DNA of 64,000 nt from Halorubrum sp. CBA1229. Lineage in GTDB: Archaea; Halobacteriota; Halobacteria; Halobacteriales; Haloferacaceae. The notes beneath the pieces were generated by a model. That model searched no databases, had not been told where the DNA came from, and was given only the letters and a program-made list of their open reading frames with translations. This document shows, in pieces, positions 26,156-34,800 of this stretch (the stretch's first letter is position 1; each line of letters starts with the position of its first letter). The position numbers were made by a program, and so were the translations under genes. The stretch spans positions 2,356,001 through 2,420,000 of the forward strand of contig NZ_CP054585.1 of the NCBI RefSeq assembly GCF_003721435.2. The letters are read 5' to 3'.

Positions 26156-27276
26156 CGGACGCGGCGAACGGGGGATCGGCCGACCGAGACGCCGCCGAGC
26201 CGCCCCCCGTCGTCCGCGAGGCCCGCCCCGCCGACGCCGACGCGGTCGCTGCGTTCACGCGGGACACGTGGGGCGAGCGCCAAGAGGACTACATCCCGAG
26301 CGTCTTCCCGCGGTGGGCCGCGTCGGAGGATCCCGACCGCGGCACCTTCGTGGCGACGCTACCGCCCGGGGCGGTCGAGGGGAGCGAGGCGGTCGCGGAG
26401 CGCGACGACCGAACCGAGGGAGACACCCTCGTCGAGGGCGACGGGACGGGCGCGGCCGCCCCTGGCGAGCCGGAGGCCGTCGTCGGCTGTATCCAGGGCG
26501 TCCTGCTCTCCGAGTGGGAGGCGTGGGGACAGGGGATCCGCGTCGATCCGGCCGCCCGCGGCTTCGGCGTCGGGACCGCGCTCTCGACCGCCGCGCTCGA
26601 TTGGGCGCGCGACCGCGGCGCGACCGTCTGCCGGAACATGGTGTTCTCGTGGAACGTCGCGGGGCTCGGCCAGTCGCGCGCGGTCGGCTTCGAGCCGGCG
26701 ACGGAGTTTCGGTTCGCGGAGCCGGAGCCGGCCGCGGAGGCCGACGTCGACGTCGCGAACGACCCCGCGGAGGCCGCCGACGCCGAAGCCGACGGACTCC
26801 GCGGGATCGACGATCCGGACCCGAACGCCGCGTGGGCGTTCTGGGCCGACAGCGACGCCCGCGACCACCTCGGCGGGCTCGCGCTCGACGACGAGGAGTC
26901 GTGGGCCTGCGCCGCGCTCACCCGCGAGCGGCTCCGCGACGCGGCCGACGAGGGGCGACTGCTGGCCGTCGGTGACGCGGACGCGCTCGCCGGGTTCGCG
27001 GTCCGTACCCGGGTCTCGGAGCGCCCGAGCGACGAGGAGTGCGGCGGCGGTCCCGAGCGGGTCGCCGAGTACGGCGCCGCCGCGTGGCGCGACGTCGACG
27101 CGGCCGGCGTCCTTTATACCGAGATCGCCGCGGACGCGGCCGCCGTCGGCGCCGACGCCACTCGCGTCCTGATCCCGGAGACCGTCGAGCACGTGAGCGA
27201 CACCGGCGCGAACCGGGTGCCAGTCGCCGCCGAGCCCGACTTCGTCATGCGCGCCGACCTCACGGGCGACTTATAA
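26152..27276 (+). CDS. GNAT-family N-acetyltransferase
   Basis: 374 residues. An N-terminal GNAT domain is seen: VREARPADADAVAAFTRDTWGERQEDYIPSVFPRW, acetyl-CoA loop IRVDPAARGFGVGTALSTAAL, and SRAVGFEPATEF. A second, degenerate half follows an alanine-rich linker (about 200-225) and may be another GNAT-like fold. Substrate unknown. It overlaps gatD by 4 nt, suggesting an operon. The final codons TTA TAA also form a TATA box for the next gene. Confidence 0.8.
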   Translation: MTDAANGGSADRDAAEPPPVVREARPADADAVAAFTRDTWGERQEDYIPSVFPRWAASEDPDRGTFVATLPPGAVEGSEAVAERDDRTEGDTLVEGDGTGAAAPGEPEAVVGCIQGVLLSEWEAWGQGIRVDPAARGFGVGTALSTAALDWARDRGATVCRNMVFSWNVAGLGQSRAVGFEPATEFRFAEPEPAAEADVDVANDPAEAADAEADGLRGIDDPDPNAAWAFWADSDARDHLGGLALDDEESWACAALTRERLRDAADEGRLLAVGDADALAGFAVRTRVSERPSDEECGGGPERVAEYGAAAWRDVDAAGVLYTEIAADAAAVGADATRVLIPETVEHVSDTGANRVPVAAEPDFVMRADLTGDL

Positions 27277-27277
27277 G
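27271..27277 (+). promoter_or_regulatory. TATA box embedded in the GNAT stop codon
   Basis: TTATAA spans the last Leu codon and the stop of the GNAT gene and lies 25-30 nt upstream of the ATG at 27301, the expected spacing for a leaderless promoter. Confidence 0.5.
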
Positions 27278-27300
27278 CGTCGCCCCCCGAACCGCAGATC

Positions 27301-27516
27301 ATGACGCTCCTCTCCGGGGTCGCCCTGCCGTGGTCGCTCCCGCTCACGCTCGTCGTCTACGGGATCGTCGTCGCCGCAGCGGCGTGGATCTACCGCGACG
27401 CGAGGGCGCGCGGGAGCCGCTATGCGCCCCTCTGGGCGGTTGCGACCCTCGCGTTCACCATCGTCCCGGTGCTCGCGTACCTCTACCTCCACCGCGACGC
27501 CGGTCCGGCGCCGTGA
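27301..27516 (+). CDS. 71-residue two-helix membrane protein
   Basis: Two transmembrane helices (about 10-30 and 43-62) flank a basic cytoplasmic loop (YRDARARGSRYAP). No catalytic motif is visible. A TATA box at 27271 is correctly placed. It may be a small haloarchaeal conserved protein; no function assigned. It lies in a run of four plus-strand membrane-protein genes ending with pibD. Confidence 0.6.
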   Translation: MTLLSGVALPWSLPLTLVVYGIVVAAAAWIYRDARARGSRYAPLWAVATLAFTIVPVLAYLYLHRDAGPAP

Positions 27517-27530
27517 CCGACGCCGACCTC

Positions 27531-27537
27531 TTATAAA
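27531..27537 (+). promoter_or_regulatory. TATA box for the DUF6498 gene
   Basis: TTATAAA centred about 27 nt upstream of the GTG start at 27561. It supports a leaderless transcript and supports GTG as the true start codon. Confidence 0.55.
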
Positions 27538-27560
27538 CACGGAGCCTGATCCACCGACAC

Positions 27561-28838
27561 GTGCCCTCCGTCGTCCGCTCCGGTCCCCTGCGAGCCCTCG
27601 CTCGCGGTCGTCGGCCTCGCGCGCTCGCGCTCCTCGTCTCGAACCTCGTCCCGCTCGTCGGCGTCGTCGCGCTCGGCTGGAACGTGGGCGCGCTGGTGGT
27701 CCTCTACTGGTTCGAGCTCGGGATCGCGTCCCTCTGGGCGATCGTCCGTGCCCTGTTCGCCGGACGACCCTCGGAGGTCGACCGCGACGGGCTGATCGTC
27801 GGCCCGCTCGCGGCGAGACGCGCCGCGATCCCCGTCCCGGGAACCGCGCTTCGGATCCGGCTCTCGACGCTCCTCGTCCTCCCCGTCGTCGTTCCGGTCC
27901 TCGCGGGCGTGTGGCTCGTCGCCGGGGCCGTCACCGTCGGCGTCGCCGTCGACGGCGGACTCGCCCCCGAGGCGCTCGACTCGGTGACGCTCGCCGTGCT
28001 CGCGCTCTTCGCGACCGAGGGCGCGACGACGTTCGTCGACTACATTTACAACGGGACGTACCGCGAACACAGCGCGCAGACCGCGGTCCGCGGCGTCTTC
28101 TTCAGGGCGGGTGCGGTGGCGGTCGGGGGGGTGTTCGCCGTCACGCTGATCGGCGCGGCGACGCTCGAGACCGACGCCGCGCTGTCGGCGATCGATCCCG
28201 GCGCGGTCGGCCTCCCGCTGCTCGTCGCGGTCGTCGGCCTCAAGGCCGTCTTCGATCTCACGGGGCTCTACCGCGACCGACTCGCCGCCCTCGACGAGTC
28301 GTCGGCGCTGGAGATCGGGTGGGCGTACGATCCGCCGACCGACGACCCGGTCGCGGATCCGCTCTCCGACGCGCCGCGGCGGGTGCGTCCGACCCGCCGC
28401 AGCCGGCTGCTCGGCTGGCTCGCGACCGCTCCGCGGCACCCGGGGGTCGCGTACCTCGGCGCGCTGTGTCTGTTCGGGGGCCTCCTGCTCGCGCTCGGCC
28501 GGCTGTGGTCCGTCGTCGCGCTCCTGTTCGCGGCCAGCGTCGCGCTCCCCGCGCTGCTCCTCGGCGTCGACTACTGGCTCCGGTACGGAGTCGTCGAGTA
28601 CCGCGTCGGCGACGACGCGCTCGTCGCCTACGACCGGCTGTTCGACGCCGCGCTGTGGCGCGTCGAGCCGTGGGACGAGACCGGCCTGCGCGTGGAACGG
28701 AAGCGGCTCGATCGGCGGCTCGGGACCGAGACCGTCGTGGTCGAACTCCGCGACGACGAGTACCGGATCCCGGGGCTGGCCGACCCCGAACCGGTCCTCG
28801 ACGTGTTCGACAGGCGCGCAGAGCGTCCGGACGACTGA
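27561..28838 (+). CDS. Integral membrane protein, DUF6498-like
   Basis: 425 residues beginning with GTG. About eight hydrophobic segments: pairs near 25-65, 100-130, 140-165, 185-210 and 215-240, then two after residue 300. The motif NVGALVVLYWFELGIASLWAI is typical of the archaeal/bacterial DUF6498 family. The soluble C-terminus (EYRVGDDALVAYDRLFDAALWRVEPWDETGL) looks like a PH-like domain, which is unusual and suggests a fusion. Function unknown. Confidence 0.7.
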   Translation: MPSVVRSGPLRALARGRRPRALALLVSNLVPLVGVVALGWNVGALVVLYWFELGIASLWAIVRALFAGRPSEVDRDGLIVGPLAARRAAIPVPGTALRIRLSTLLVLPVVVPVLAGVWLVAGAVTVGVAVDGGLAPEALDSVTLAVLALFATEGATTFVDYIYNGTYREHSAQTAVRGVFFRAGAVAVGGVFAVTLIGAATLETDAALSAIDPGAVGLPLLVAVVGLKAVFDLTGLYRDRLAALDESSALEIGWAYDPPTDDPVADPLSDAPRRVRPTRRSRLLGWLATAPRHPGVAYLGALCLFGGLLLALGRLWSVVALLFAASVALPALLLGVDYWLRYGVVEYRVGDDALVAYDRLFDAALWRVEPWDETGLRVERKRLDRRLGTETVVVELRDDEYRIPGLADPEPVLDVFDRRAERPDD

Positions 28839-28983
28839 CCGCGGCGGTCACCTCCCTTCGGCCCGGTAGACCGGACGCGCGTCGCCCGGGATCCGCTGCG
28901 AACGCCGGAATCGCGCCCGCGTGGGCCCCGACGAGGGCGCTCGCCCCGACGCTCGAACGCGAGTGGGCACGCCGGCGGCCCGC

Positions 28984-29001
28984 GCTATCGATCGCGATAG
29001 C
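28984..29001. promoter_or_regulatory. 18-bp inverted repeat upstream of prepilin peptidase gene
   Basis: GCTATCG and CGATAGC arms separated by ATCG. It lies just upstream of a CCTAATTGC TATA-like box centred about 26 nt before the ATG at 29044. The position over the BRE region suits a regulatory operator, though GATCG-rich sequence is common in such genomes. Confidence 0.35.
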
Positions 29002-29043
29002 CGAACCCGAACGCCTAATTGCGCTCGCGGCGGCCGTGGGGAC

Positions 29044-30051
29044 ATGTTCGCGACGCTGCCGGACCTCCTCCGCCTGCTCGCCGTTCCCGTCTTCGCGTGG
29101 GCGGCGCTGCGGGACGTCCGGACCCGACGCCTCCCGAACCGGATCTGGCCGCCGCTGTACGCGTTCGGGGCGGTGTTGCTGGTCTGGGAGGCGGCGGCGC
29201 TGTGGCCGCTCGCGGGGTTCGAGGGGACGCGATTCGCTGTGCGGGCCGCGATTAGCGTCCTGTTCGTCGCCCCGCTCGGCTACGCCTTCTGGTACCTCGG
29301 CGCGTTCGGCGGGGCGGACGCGAAGGCGCTGATCGCGCTCGCGCTCCTCTTCCCGACGTTCCCGGAGTACGCCGTCGCCGGTGCGGAACTCCCGATCGTC
29401 GAGACGCAGATCGGCGTGTTCTCGCTCACGGTCCTCACGAACACCGTTCTCCTCGGCCTCGCGTACCCCTTGGGGCTCGCCGGCCTCAACCTCAGCCGCG
29501 GCCGGCTCTCGGCGAACTCGTTTCTCGCCCGACCGGTGGCGACCGAGTCGCTGCCGGACCGCCACGGGCGGCTGTTCGAGGACGACGCGGGCGAGACCCG
29601 GAGCGGACTCGACCTGGACGCGCTCCGGATGTACCTCCGGTGGCGGGGGCTGACGCTCGCCGACCTGCGCGCCGACTCCGACCGCCTCCGCGACCCGGAG
29701 AGCGTCGCCGAGACGTTCGACCCGACAGACGGCGGGACCCACGTCGGTCCCCGGACCGACGGGGGGACGGCGGTCGACTCGGAGGCCAGAGACGGGTCGT
29801 CGCGAGAGGCCGGATCGACCGATTTCGACGACCCGTGGGCCGCCGAGCGGTTCCTCGCGGAGATCGACCACGGCGCGTACGGCACCGATGCCGAGACGCT
29901 CCGCGGCGGGCTGGCGGTCGTCGCCCGAAACGACCGCGTGCTGGTGTCACCGGGGATGCCATTCGTCGTCCCGATGGCGATCGGACTGATCGTCTCGCTG
30001 ACGGTCGGCGACGTGTTATTCGCGCTGTTGGGCGCCGTCGGGCTGGTCTGA
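29044..30051 (+). CDS. pibD: Archaeal prepilin/preflagellin peptidase (PibD/FlaK-type, A24 family)
   Basis: 335 residues. The two catalytic aspartates of the type IV prepilin peptidase family are visible: D24 in LRDVRTRRLPNRIW and D92 in GGADAKAL (GxGD-like). About six membrane helices; a long acidic cytoplasmic loop (about 185-280, containing SGLDLDALRMYLRWRGLTLADL) is the usual haloarchaeal insertion. It cleaves class III signal peptides of archaellins and adhesion pilins. ATG 29044 is preferred because a TATA-like box sits about 26 nt upstream. No pilin genes are adjacent. Confidence 0.88.
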   Translation: MFATLPDLLRLLAVPVFAWAALRDVRTRRLPNRIWPPLYAFGAVLLVWEAAALWPLAGFEGTRFAVRAAISVLFVAPLGYAFWYLGAFGGADAKALIALALLFPTFPEYAVAGAELPIVETQIGVFSLTVLTNTVLLGLAYPLGLAGLNLSRGRLSANSFLARPVATESLPDRHGRLFEDDAGETRSGLDLDALRMYLRWRGLTLADLRADSDRLRDPESVAETFDPTDGGTHVGPRTDGGTAVDSEARDGSSREAGSTDFDDPWAAERFLAEIDHGAYGTDAETLRGGLAVVARNDRVLVSPGMPFVVPMAIGLIVSLTVGDVLFALLGAVGLV

Positions 30052-30072
30052 CGGGAGTCGCGGGCGGGCGGT

Positions 30073-31716
30073 TCAGCTCCCCGCGCGGAGGTCGCCGACC
30101 GTGAGCACGCGGGTCCCGACGGGCCGTTTCACGAACTCGCCGACGTCGCGGCCGAGCAGCTCGCTGACGCCGCGCTGGGCCGCCACGTCGAGCAGCCGCT
30201 GGTCGATCCGCCCGTCGACGACGACGGTGTGGGGGGCGGTGTCGGCCGCCTCGACCGCGTCGAACGCGTCGGCGGCGTCGACCTCCGCGAGGACGCCGCG
30301 GTCGTCGCCGAGCAGCCGGGCCAAGCCGCTCTCGGCGTCGACGACCTCCTGGACGTGCTCCTCGATGGACCGCGGCTCGTCGTCGTCGGGGGCGTCGTCG
30401 ACCGGGGCGTCCTCGGGCGAATCGGCCGATTCCTCGCCGGTCGGGCCGGCCGATTCCTCGTCGGTCGCTTCCGCCGACCCCTCGTCGGTCGCTTCCGCCG
30501 ACCCCTCGTCGATCGCCGCCGAATCCCCGTCGGTCGTCTCCGGAGCGGTCGGGTCGGCCTCGGGGTCGACGACGTCGACCTCGACCGCCTCGGCGCCCCC
30601 GGTGCCCTCGTCATCCTCCGCCGCCGCGGGCGCGGGCGCCTCCTCGACCGCCTCCACGAGCCCGCCTTCCGCCGCGCCGCGGGCCGCCTCCGCGACGACC
30701 TCGTCCGACCCCGGGCCGTCGAGGTCGGGCGTTTCGGACGCGGCGTCGCCGGCGTCGGAGCCGCCGGGACCGGACTCGTCGGCGTCGGATCCGCCCGCAT
30801 CGGTTCGCCGACCGTCTTCGCTCCCGGCATCCGCGGCGTCTCCGGTCGCCGCGGCGTCTCCCGCGGTCCTCGCGCCGTCGTCGTCGGCGGCCGCCTCGCG
30901 GAGGTTCGGCTCGTCTGAGAGGCTGCTGTACGGCACCTTCCCGCGGAGCGCCTCGAAGACGTCGTTGCGGTCGAGGTCCTCGACCGACTCGCCGGGCGGC
31001 GCGAACGCGACGTAGTCGACGTCGCCCACCTGCGCGAGCTCGCGGAGGATGAGCTCGCCGCCGCGGTCGCCGTCGAGGAAGGCGGTCACGGTCCGGTCGG
31101 CGGTGAGCTCGGCCACCGCGTCGGGGACGTTCGTCCCCTCGACGGCGACCGCGTTCTTGATCCCGCACTCGAGCAGCGTGAGCACGTCCGCGCGCCCCTC
31201 GACGACGATGACGGCGTCGGAGTCGCCGACGCGGGGGCCGGCCGGGAGCCCCTCGTAGTCGACGATGCCCTCGACGCGGGCGGCCTCGCGGACCTCCTCG
31301 AGGATGTCGTCGCTTCTGAGGCTCGTCTCCTCGAAGCCGCCGGCGATGAGCTCCTTGGCGCGCTCGACGACCTCGCGGCGCTTCGCCGCCCGCACGTCCT
31401 CGATGCTCGTCACCTCCACGGAGGCCTGGCAGGGACCGATGCGGTCGATCGTCTCCAGCGCGGCCGCGAGGATCGCGGTCTCGACCTTGTCGAGGCTCGA
31501 CGCGACGGTGACCTCGCCGAACGACTGGCCGTTCTCCGACTGCACGGAGACGTCGATCCGCCCGACGCGCGACGACTCCTGCAGGTCGCGGAGATCCAGC
31601 TCGTCGCCGAGGAGCCCCTCGGTCTGGCCGAACACCGCGCCGACGACGTCGCTCCGCTCGACGACGCCGTCGGCCGCGATCGTGGCGTGGATCAGGTATT
31701 TTTCTGTGTCTTTCAT
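30073..31716 (-). CDS. dnaG: Archaeal DnaG-type primase / exosome-associated protein
   Basis: 547 residues. Archaeal DnaG features: MKDTEKYLIHATIAADGVVERSDVVGAVFGQTEGLLG, then a TOPRIM domain with VIVVEGRADVLTLLECG and the acidic metal motif AFLDGDRGGELIL. A very acidic, repetitive linker (about 290-430) precedes a C-terminal domain. Archaeal DnaG is linked to the RNA exosome and may have primase activity. The linker contains exact 24-nt DNA repeats. The promoter (TATA around 31780-31787) would put the mRNA start at a 20-nt hairpin. Confidence 0.92.
   Translation of the reverse strand: MKDTEKYLIHATIAADGVVERSDVVGAVFGQTEGLLGDELDLRDLQESSRVGRIDVSVQSENGQSFGEVTVASSLDKVETAILAAALETIDRIGPCQASVEVTSIEDVRAAKRREVVERAKELIAGGFEETSLRSDDILEEVREAARVEGIVDYEGLPAGPRVGDSDAVIVVEGRADVLTLLECGIKNAVAVEGTNVPDAVAELTADRTVTAFLDGDRGGELILRELAQVGDVDYVAFAPPGESVEDLDRNDVFEALRGKVPYSSLSDEPNLREAAADDDGARTAGDAAATGDAADAGSEDGRRTDAGGSDADESGPGGSDAGDAASETPDLDGPGSDEVVAEAARGAAEGGLVEAVEEAPAPAAAEDDEGTGGAEAVEVDVVDPEADPTAPETTDGDSAAIDEGSAEATDEGSAEATDEESAGPTGEESADSPEDAPVDDAPDDDEPRSIEEHVQEVVDAESGLARLLGDDRGVLAEVDAADAFDAVEAADTAPHTVVVDGRIDQRLLDVAAQRGVSELLGRDVGEFVKRPVGTRVLTVGDLRAGS
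30457..30510 (-). repeat. 24-bp exact tandem repeat within dnaG linker
   Basis: A 24-nt unit at 30457-30480 is repeated unchanged at 30481-30504 with a partial third copy. It encodes GSAEATDE repeats of the acidic linker. Recent replication slippage is the likely cause. Confidence 0.85.
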
Positions 31717-31737
31717 GAGTGGGTGAATGGTGATGAT

Positions 31738-31757
31738 CGGGCGGCGTTCGCCGCCCG
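31738..31757 (-). promoter_or_regulatory. Perfect hairpin at predicted 5' end of dnaG mRNA
   Basis: Nine-base arms CGGGCGGCG / CGCCGCCCG around TT, 22-41 nt upstream of the dnaG ATG. With a TATA-like AACTATTTT centred near 31784, the expected transcription start (about 31757) falls at the hairpin edge, so the mRNA would begin with this stem. It could protect the transcript or affect translation. Confidence 0.5.
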
Positions 31758-31893
31758 TGAACCGTTGTGCGCGTTGTCGAAAATAGTTATCGCACTCACC
31801 TCCGTCGCTGCCGTTTGAAGAGATATATTCTACAAAGAGTCATATTGAACCTATTCGACAAGATTTAAGCGCCCAAAGTTGTTATCGTTCGAT

Positions 31894-32160
31894 ATGAGAC
31901 GTCCTCGGAGAGATTTCGTGTGGATTCCGACGTTCGCTCTGCTCGTCGCCTTCGCGGTGCCGTGGCCGCTGTGGGGCGTCGAGCGCGTCGTCGCCGGGCT
32001 CCCGGTGTGGATCTGGTGGCACGTCGCGTGGCTCGTGCTGTGCGCGATCCTGTTCTCCCGGTTCGCCCGGAGCGGCGCGTGGGAGCGCGGAATGGGCCTC
32101 CGGCCCGAGGCGGACGACGACCGCAACGCGGGTCCCGCCGCGGGGGGTGATCGACCGTGA
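31894..32160 (+). CDS. DUF3311 (YhdT-like) small membrane protein
   Basis: 88 residues. Two transmembrane helices (about 9-27 and 37-55) with the conserved DUF3311 pattern FVWIPTFALLVAFAVPWPLWGVERVVAGLPVWIWW. Such proteins are typically encoded just before an SSS-family sodium symporter, as yhdT-panF. Here too the symporter GTG overlaps this stop (GTGA). A GATTTAAG TATA-like box centred about 28 nt upstream supports ATG 31894. Confidence 0.85.
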   Translation: MRRPRRDFVWIPTFALLVAFAVPWPLWGVERVVAGLPVWIWWHVAWLVLCAILFSRFARSGAWERGMGLRPEADDDRNAGPAAGGDRP

Positions 32161-33641
32161 CGCTCGGGCTCTCGCTCGGGATCATCGTCGGCTACCTCTT
32201 CCTCGCGCTCGCGGTCGGGCTCGTCGCCTACCGCGTCTCGGAGACGACGGCCGAGGACTACTACCTCGCGAGCCGGTCGATCGGGACGGTCGTCCTGCTT
32301 TTCACCACCTTCGCCACGCTCCTGTCGGCGTTCACCTTCTTCGGCGGGCCGAACCTCGCGTTCGCCGCCGGGCCGGAGTGGCTGATCGTGATGGGGACGC
32401 TGGACGGCGTGCTGTTCGCCGTGCTGTGGTACGCCATCGGCTACAAGCAGTGGCTGATCGGGAACCGCAACGGCTACGTGACGCTGGGCGAGATGCTCGG
32501 CGACCGGTTCGGCTCGACCGGGCTCCGCGCGCTCGTCGCCGGCGTCAGCCTCCTCTGGCTGTTCCCGTACGTGATGCTCCAGCAGATGGGCGCCGGCGAG
32601 GCCCTGGTGGGTCTCACCGACGGCGTCGTCCCCTACTGGGGCGGCGCGGCGCTCATCACCGCGTTCATGATCCTCTACGTCGTCCTCGCGGGGATGCGCG
32701 GGGTCGCGTGGACGGACACCATCCAGGGGCTGTTCATGCTCTCCGTCGTCTGGATCGCCGCCGTCTGGGTGGTGTCGGCCGTCGGCGGCGTCGGCGCGGC
32801 CACCGGCGCGATGCTCGACGCCCGGCCCGACTTCGGCAGCTTCGGCGGGGGCACCTACTCCGTCGGGTTCATCGTCTCCACGGTGATCACCATCTCGTTC
32901 GGGGTGACGATGTTCCCGCAGATCAACCAGCGGTTCTTCGTCGCGAAGTCGGGCGAGACGCTGAAGCGGTCGTTCGCGCTGTGGCCCGTCTTGGTCCTCC
33001 TCCTGTTCGTCCCCGCGTTCATGCTCGGCGCGTGGGCCGCCGGGATGCCGGTCGACGTGCCCGAGGGCGGGAACGTGCTCCCGGTCGTGTTGAACGAGTA
33101 CACGCCGGCGTGGTTCGCGGCGCTCGTGATCGCCGGGGCGATGGCCGCGATGATGTCCTCCTCGGACTCGATGCTGCTGTCGGGGTCGTCGTACTTCACC
33201 CGCGACCTCTACCGGCCCGTGATCAACGCCGACGCCTCCGAGCGGCGCGAGGCGTGGGTCGCCCGGATCGGCGTCGCGGCCTTCGCGCTGCTCTCGTTCG
33301 TCGCGAGCCTGTTCCGACCCGGCACCCTGATCGAGGTCGGCGGCACCGCCTTCTCCGGGTTCGCGCTGCTCGCGCTCCCGGTGCTGTGCGCGCTCTACTG
33401 GGACCGGACCACCCGCACCGGGATGATCGCCGGCGTGCTCGTCCCGCAAGTCGCGTACCTCGCGGTGGTGTTGTCGGCGGTCGCGTCGTTCGTCCCGACG
33501 CTCCCCCGCACCGTCGCCGGCGGCTGGGACGTCGCGCTCGGGCTGATGGCGCTGTCGGCGGTCCTCACCGTCGGCGTCTCGCTCCTGACCGCGCCGACCG
33601 CCGAGGGCGACGCCTCGCGGTTCGCGGTCGCCGGGGACTGA
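32157..33641 (+). CDS. Sodium:solute symporter (SSS family, PanF-like)
   Basis: 494 residues with about 13 predicted membrane helices. Family marks: ETTAEDYYLASRSIGTVVLLFTTFATLLSAFTFFGGPNLAF near the start and the Na+-site helix AAMMSSSDSMLLSGSSYFTRDLYRP near residue 345. The substrate is not determinable; pairing with DUF3311 recalls pantothenate or organic-acid symporters. Translation starts at GTG 32157 overlapping the DUF3311 stop. Confidence 0.88.
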   Translation: MTLGLSLGIIVGYLFLALAVGLVAYRVSETTAEDYYLASRSIGTVVLLFTTFATLLSAFTFFGGPNLAFAAGPEWLIVMGTLDGVLFAVLWYAIGYKQWLIGNRNGYVTLGEMLGDRFGSTGLRALVAGVSLLWLFPYVMLQQMGAGEALVGLTDGVVPYWGGAALITAFMILYVVLAGMRGVAWTDTIQGLFMLSVVWIAAVWVVSAVGGVGAATGAMLDARPDFGSFGGGTYSVGFIVSTVITISFGVTMFPQINQRFFVAKSGETLKRSFALWPVLVLLLFVPAFMLGAWAAGMPVDVPEGGNVLPVVLNEYTPAWFAALVIAGAMAAMMSSSDSMLLSGSSYFTRDLYRPVINADASERREAWVARIGVAAFALLSFVASLFRPGTLIEVGGTAFSGFALLALPVLCALYWDRTTRTGMIAGVLVPQVAYLAVVLSAVASFVPTLPRTVAGGWDVALGLMALSAVLTVGVSLLTAPTAEGDASRFAVAGD

Positions 33642-33642
33642 G

Positions 33643-33849
33643 CTACTCCGACGCCTCCGACTTCCGCACCTCGGAGACGAGGACGTCCCAGTCGGGGTGG
33701 TCGGGCCCGTTCCGGCAGTCCCACCCGCCCTCGACGTCGACGCCCTCCTCGTGCGCGCTGCGGAGCAGCGTCTGCAGCTCCTCGCGGAACTCCGCCTCGG
33801 CCGTCGGGGGGCCGTCGGGAGCGGGGAGGTGTGCCGGCGAGCGGGACAC
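33643..33849 (-). CDS. 68-residue acidic protein, unknown
   Basis: 68 residues: MSRSPAHLPAPDG..., with a central helix AEFREELQTLLRSAHEEGVDVEGGWDCRNGPDHPDWDVLVSEV. One Cys. The sequence looks like a genuine haloarchaeal domain (Trp/Cys/His-rich core WDCRNGPDHPDWDV), but I cannot name it. It is convergent with the symporter gene, with a 1-nt gap. Confidence 0.6.
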   Translation of the reverse strand: MSRSPAHLPAPDGPPTAEAEFREELQTLLRSAHEEGVDVEGGWDCRNGPDHPDWDVLVSEVRKSEASE

Positions 33850-33927
33850 GAAGTCAGCAACGACGACTGGCTCGGGATCTGAGGGGGCCGCCGAAAGTCA
33901 AAAGCCCGTCTACCGCCCACGTCGGGT

Positions 33928-34800
33928 ATGAACGAGCCCGGGACCGAGGGCGTGCTGTTGGACCAGGAGACGCTCCACGGTCGGCTCGACGACGCGCCCG
34001 GCTGGCTGCGGGAGCACTACCGCACCTTCCGCGAGTCGATGCTCGGCGAGCGCGACGGCTCGCCGTTCCCCTGCTACTTCGGCATCGAGGCCGAGCGGGA
34101 GGGGGGCCTGCTGTACGCCGCCTGCGAGTCGACGACCGACCCCGCCGCGCTCCTCCGCCTCCGCGACGTCCTGATCGAGTACCTCGAGACGTACGAGGAC
34201 CACGCCGACCGCGCGCCGCTCGCGGTCTTCTTCCGACCGCCCGACGGCGAGCCGGGCGAGGCGCACTACCACGAGCGGCTCTGGCACGTCCTCGAGTTCC
34301 TCCACGTCCACGACCCGGAGCCGTGGCCCGAGGAGATCCCGACCGACCCCGACACCCCGCGCTGGGAGTTCTGTTTCGGCGGCGAGCCGCTGTTCCCCAC
34401 CTCCCGGGCGCCGTTCTACGACGATCGGAAGAGCCGCTACTCCCCCGTCGGGCTGGAGGTCACCTTCCAGCCGCGGGCCGTCTTCGAGGGGATCACGGCC
34501 GACACCGAGGCCGGCGAGCGCGCCCGCGAGGCGATCCGCGGCCGCATGGGCGAGTACGACGGCGCCTGCCCCCACGCCGACCTCGGGGACTGGGGGGTCG
34601 AGGGCGACCGCGAGTGGACGCAGTACCTGTTCCGCGAGGACGACGACGCGAGCCCCGACGCCTGTCCGCTGACGCCGAGCCGCGAGCACCCGAAGGCGCC
34701 CGCGGCGCTGTTGGAGCCGGGCGCGTGGCGGCGGTTCGCGTCGACGCGGACGCCGGACGCCGAGTCGCCGGCCGTGACCTCGGGGCTCGGCGATGACTGA
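33928..34800 (+). CDS. YqcI/YcgG family protein
   Basis: 290 residues. Matches the YqcI/YcgG family: [67 protein letters not shown], and [40 protein letters not shown]. Biochemical role is unknown; some relatives are linked to heme or iron metabolism. It overlaps the isochorismatase-like gene by 8 nt, so the two are likely coexpressed. A TCAAAAG box about 28 nt upstream suggests a leaderless start. Confidence 0.85.
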   Translation: MNEPGTEGVLLDQETLHGRLDDAPGWLREHYRTFRESMLGERDGSPFPCYFGIEAEREGGLLYAACESTTDPAALLRLRDVLIEYLETYEDHADRAPLAVFFRPPDGEPGEAHYHERLWHVLEFLHVHDPEPWPEEIPTDPDTPRWEFCFGGEPLFPTSRAPFYDDRKSRYSPVGLEVTFQPRAVFEGITADTEAGERAREAIRGRMGEYDGACPHADLGDWGVEGDREWTQYLFREDDDASPDACPLTPSREHPKAPAALLEPGAWRRFASTRTPDAESPAVTSGLGDD

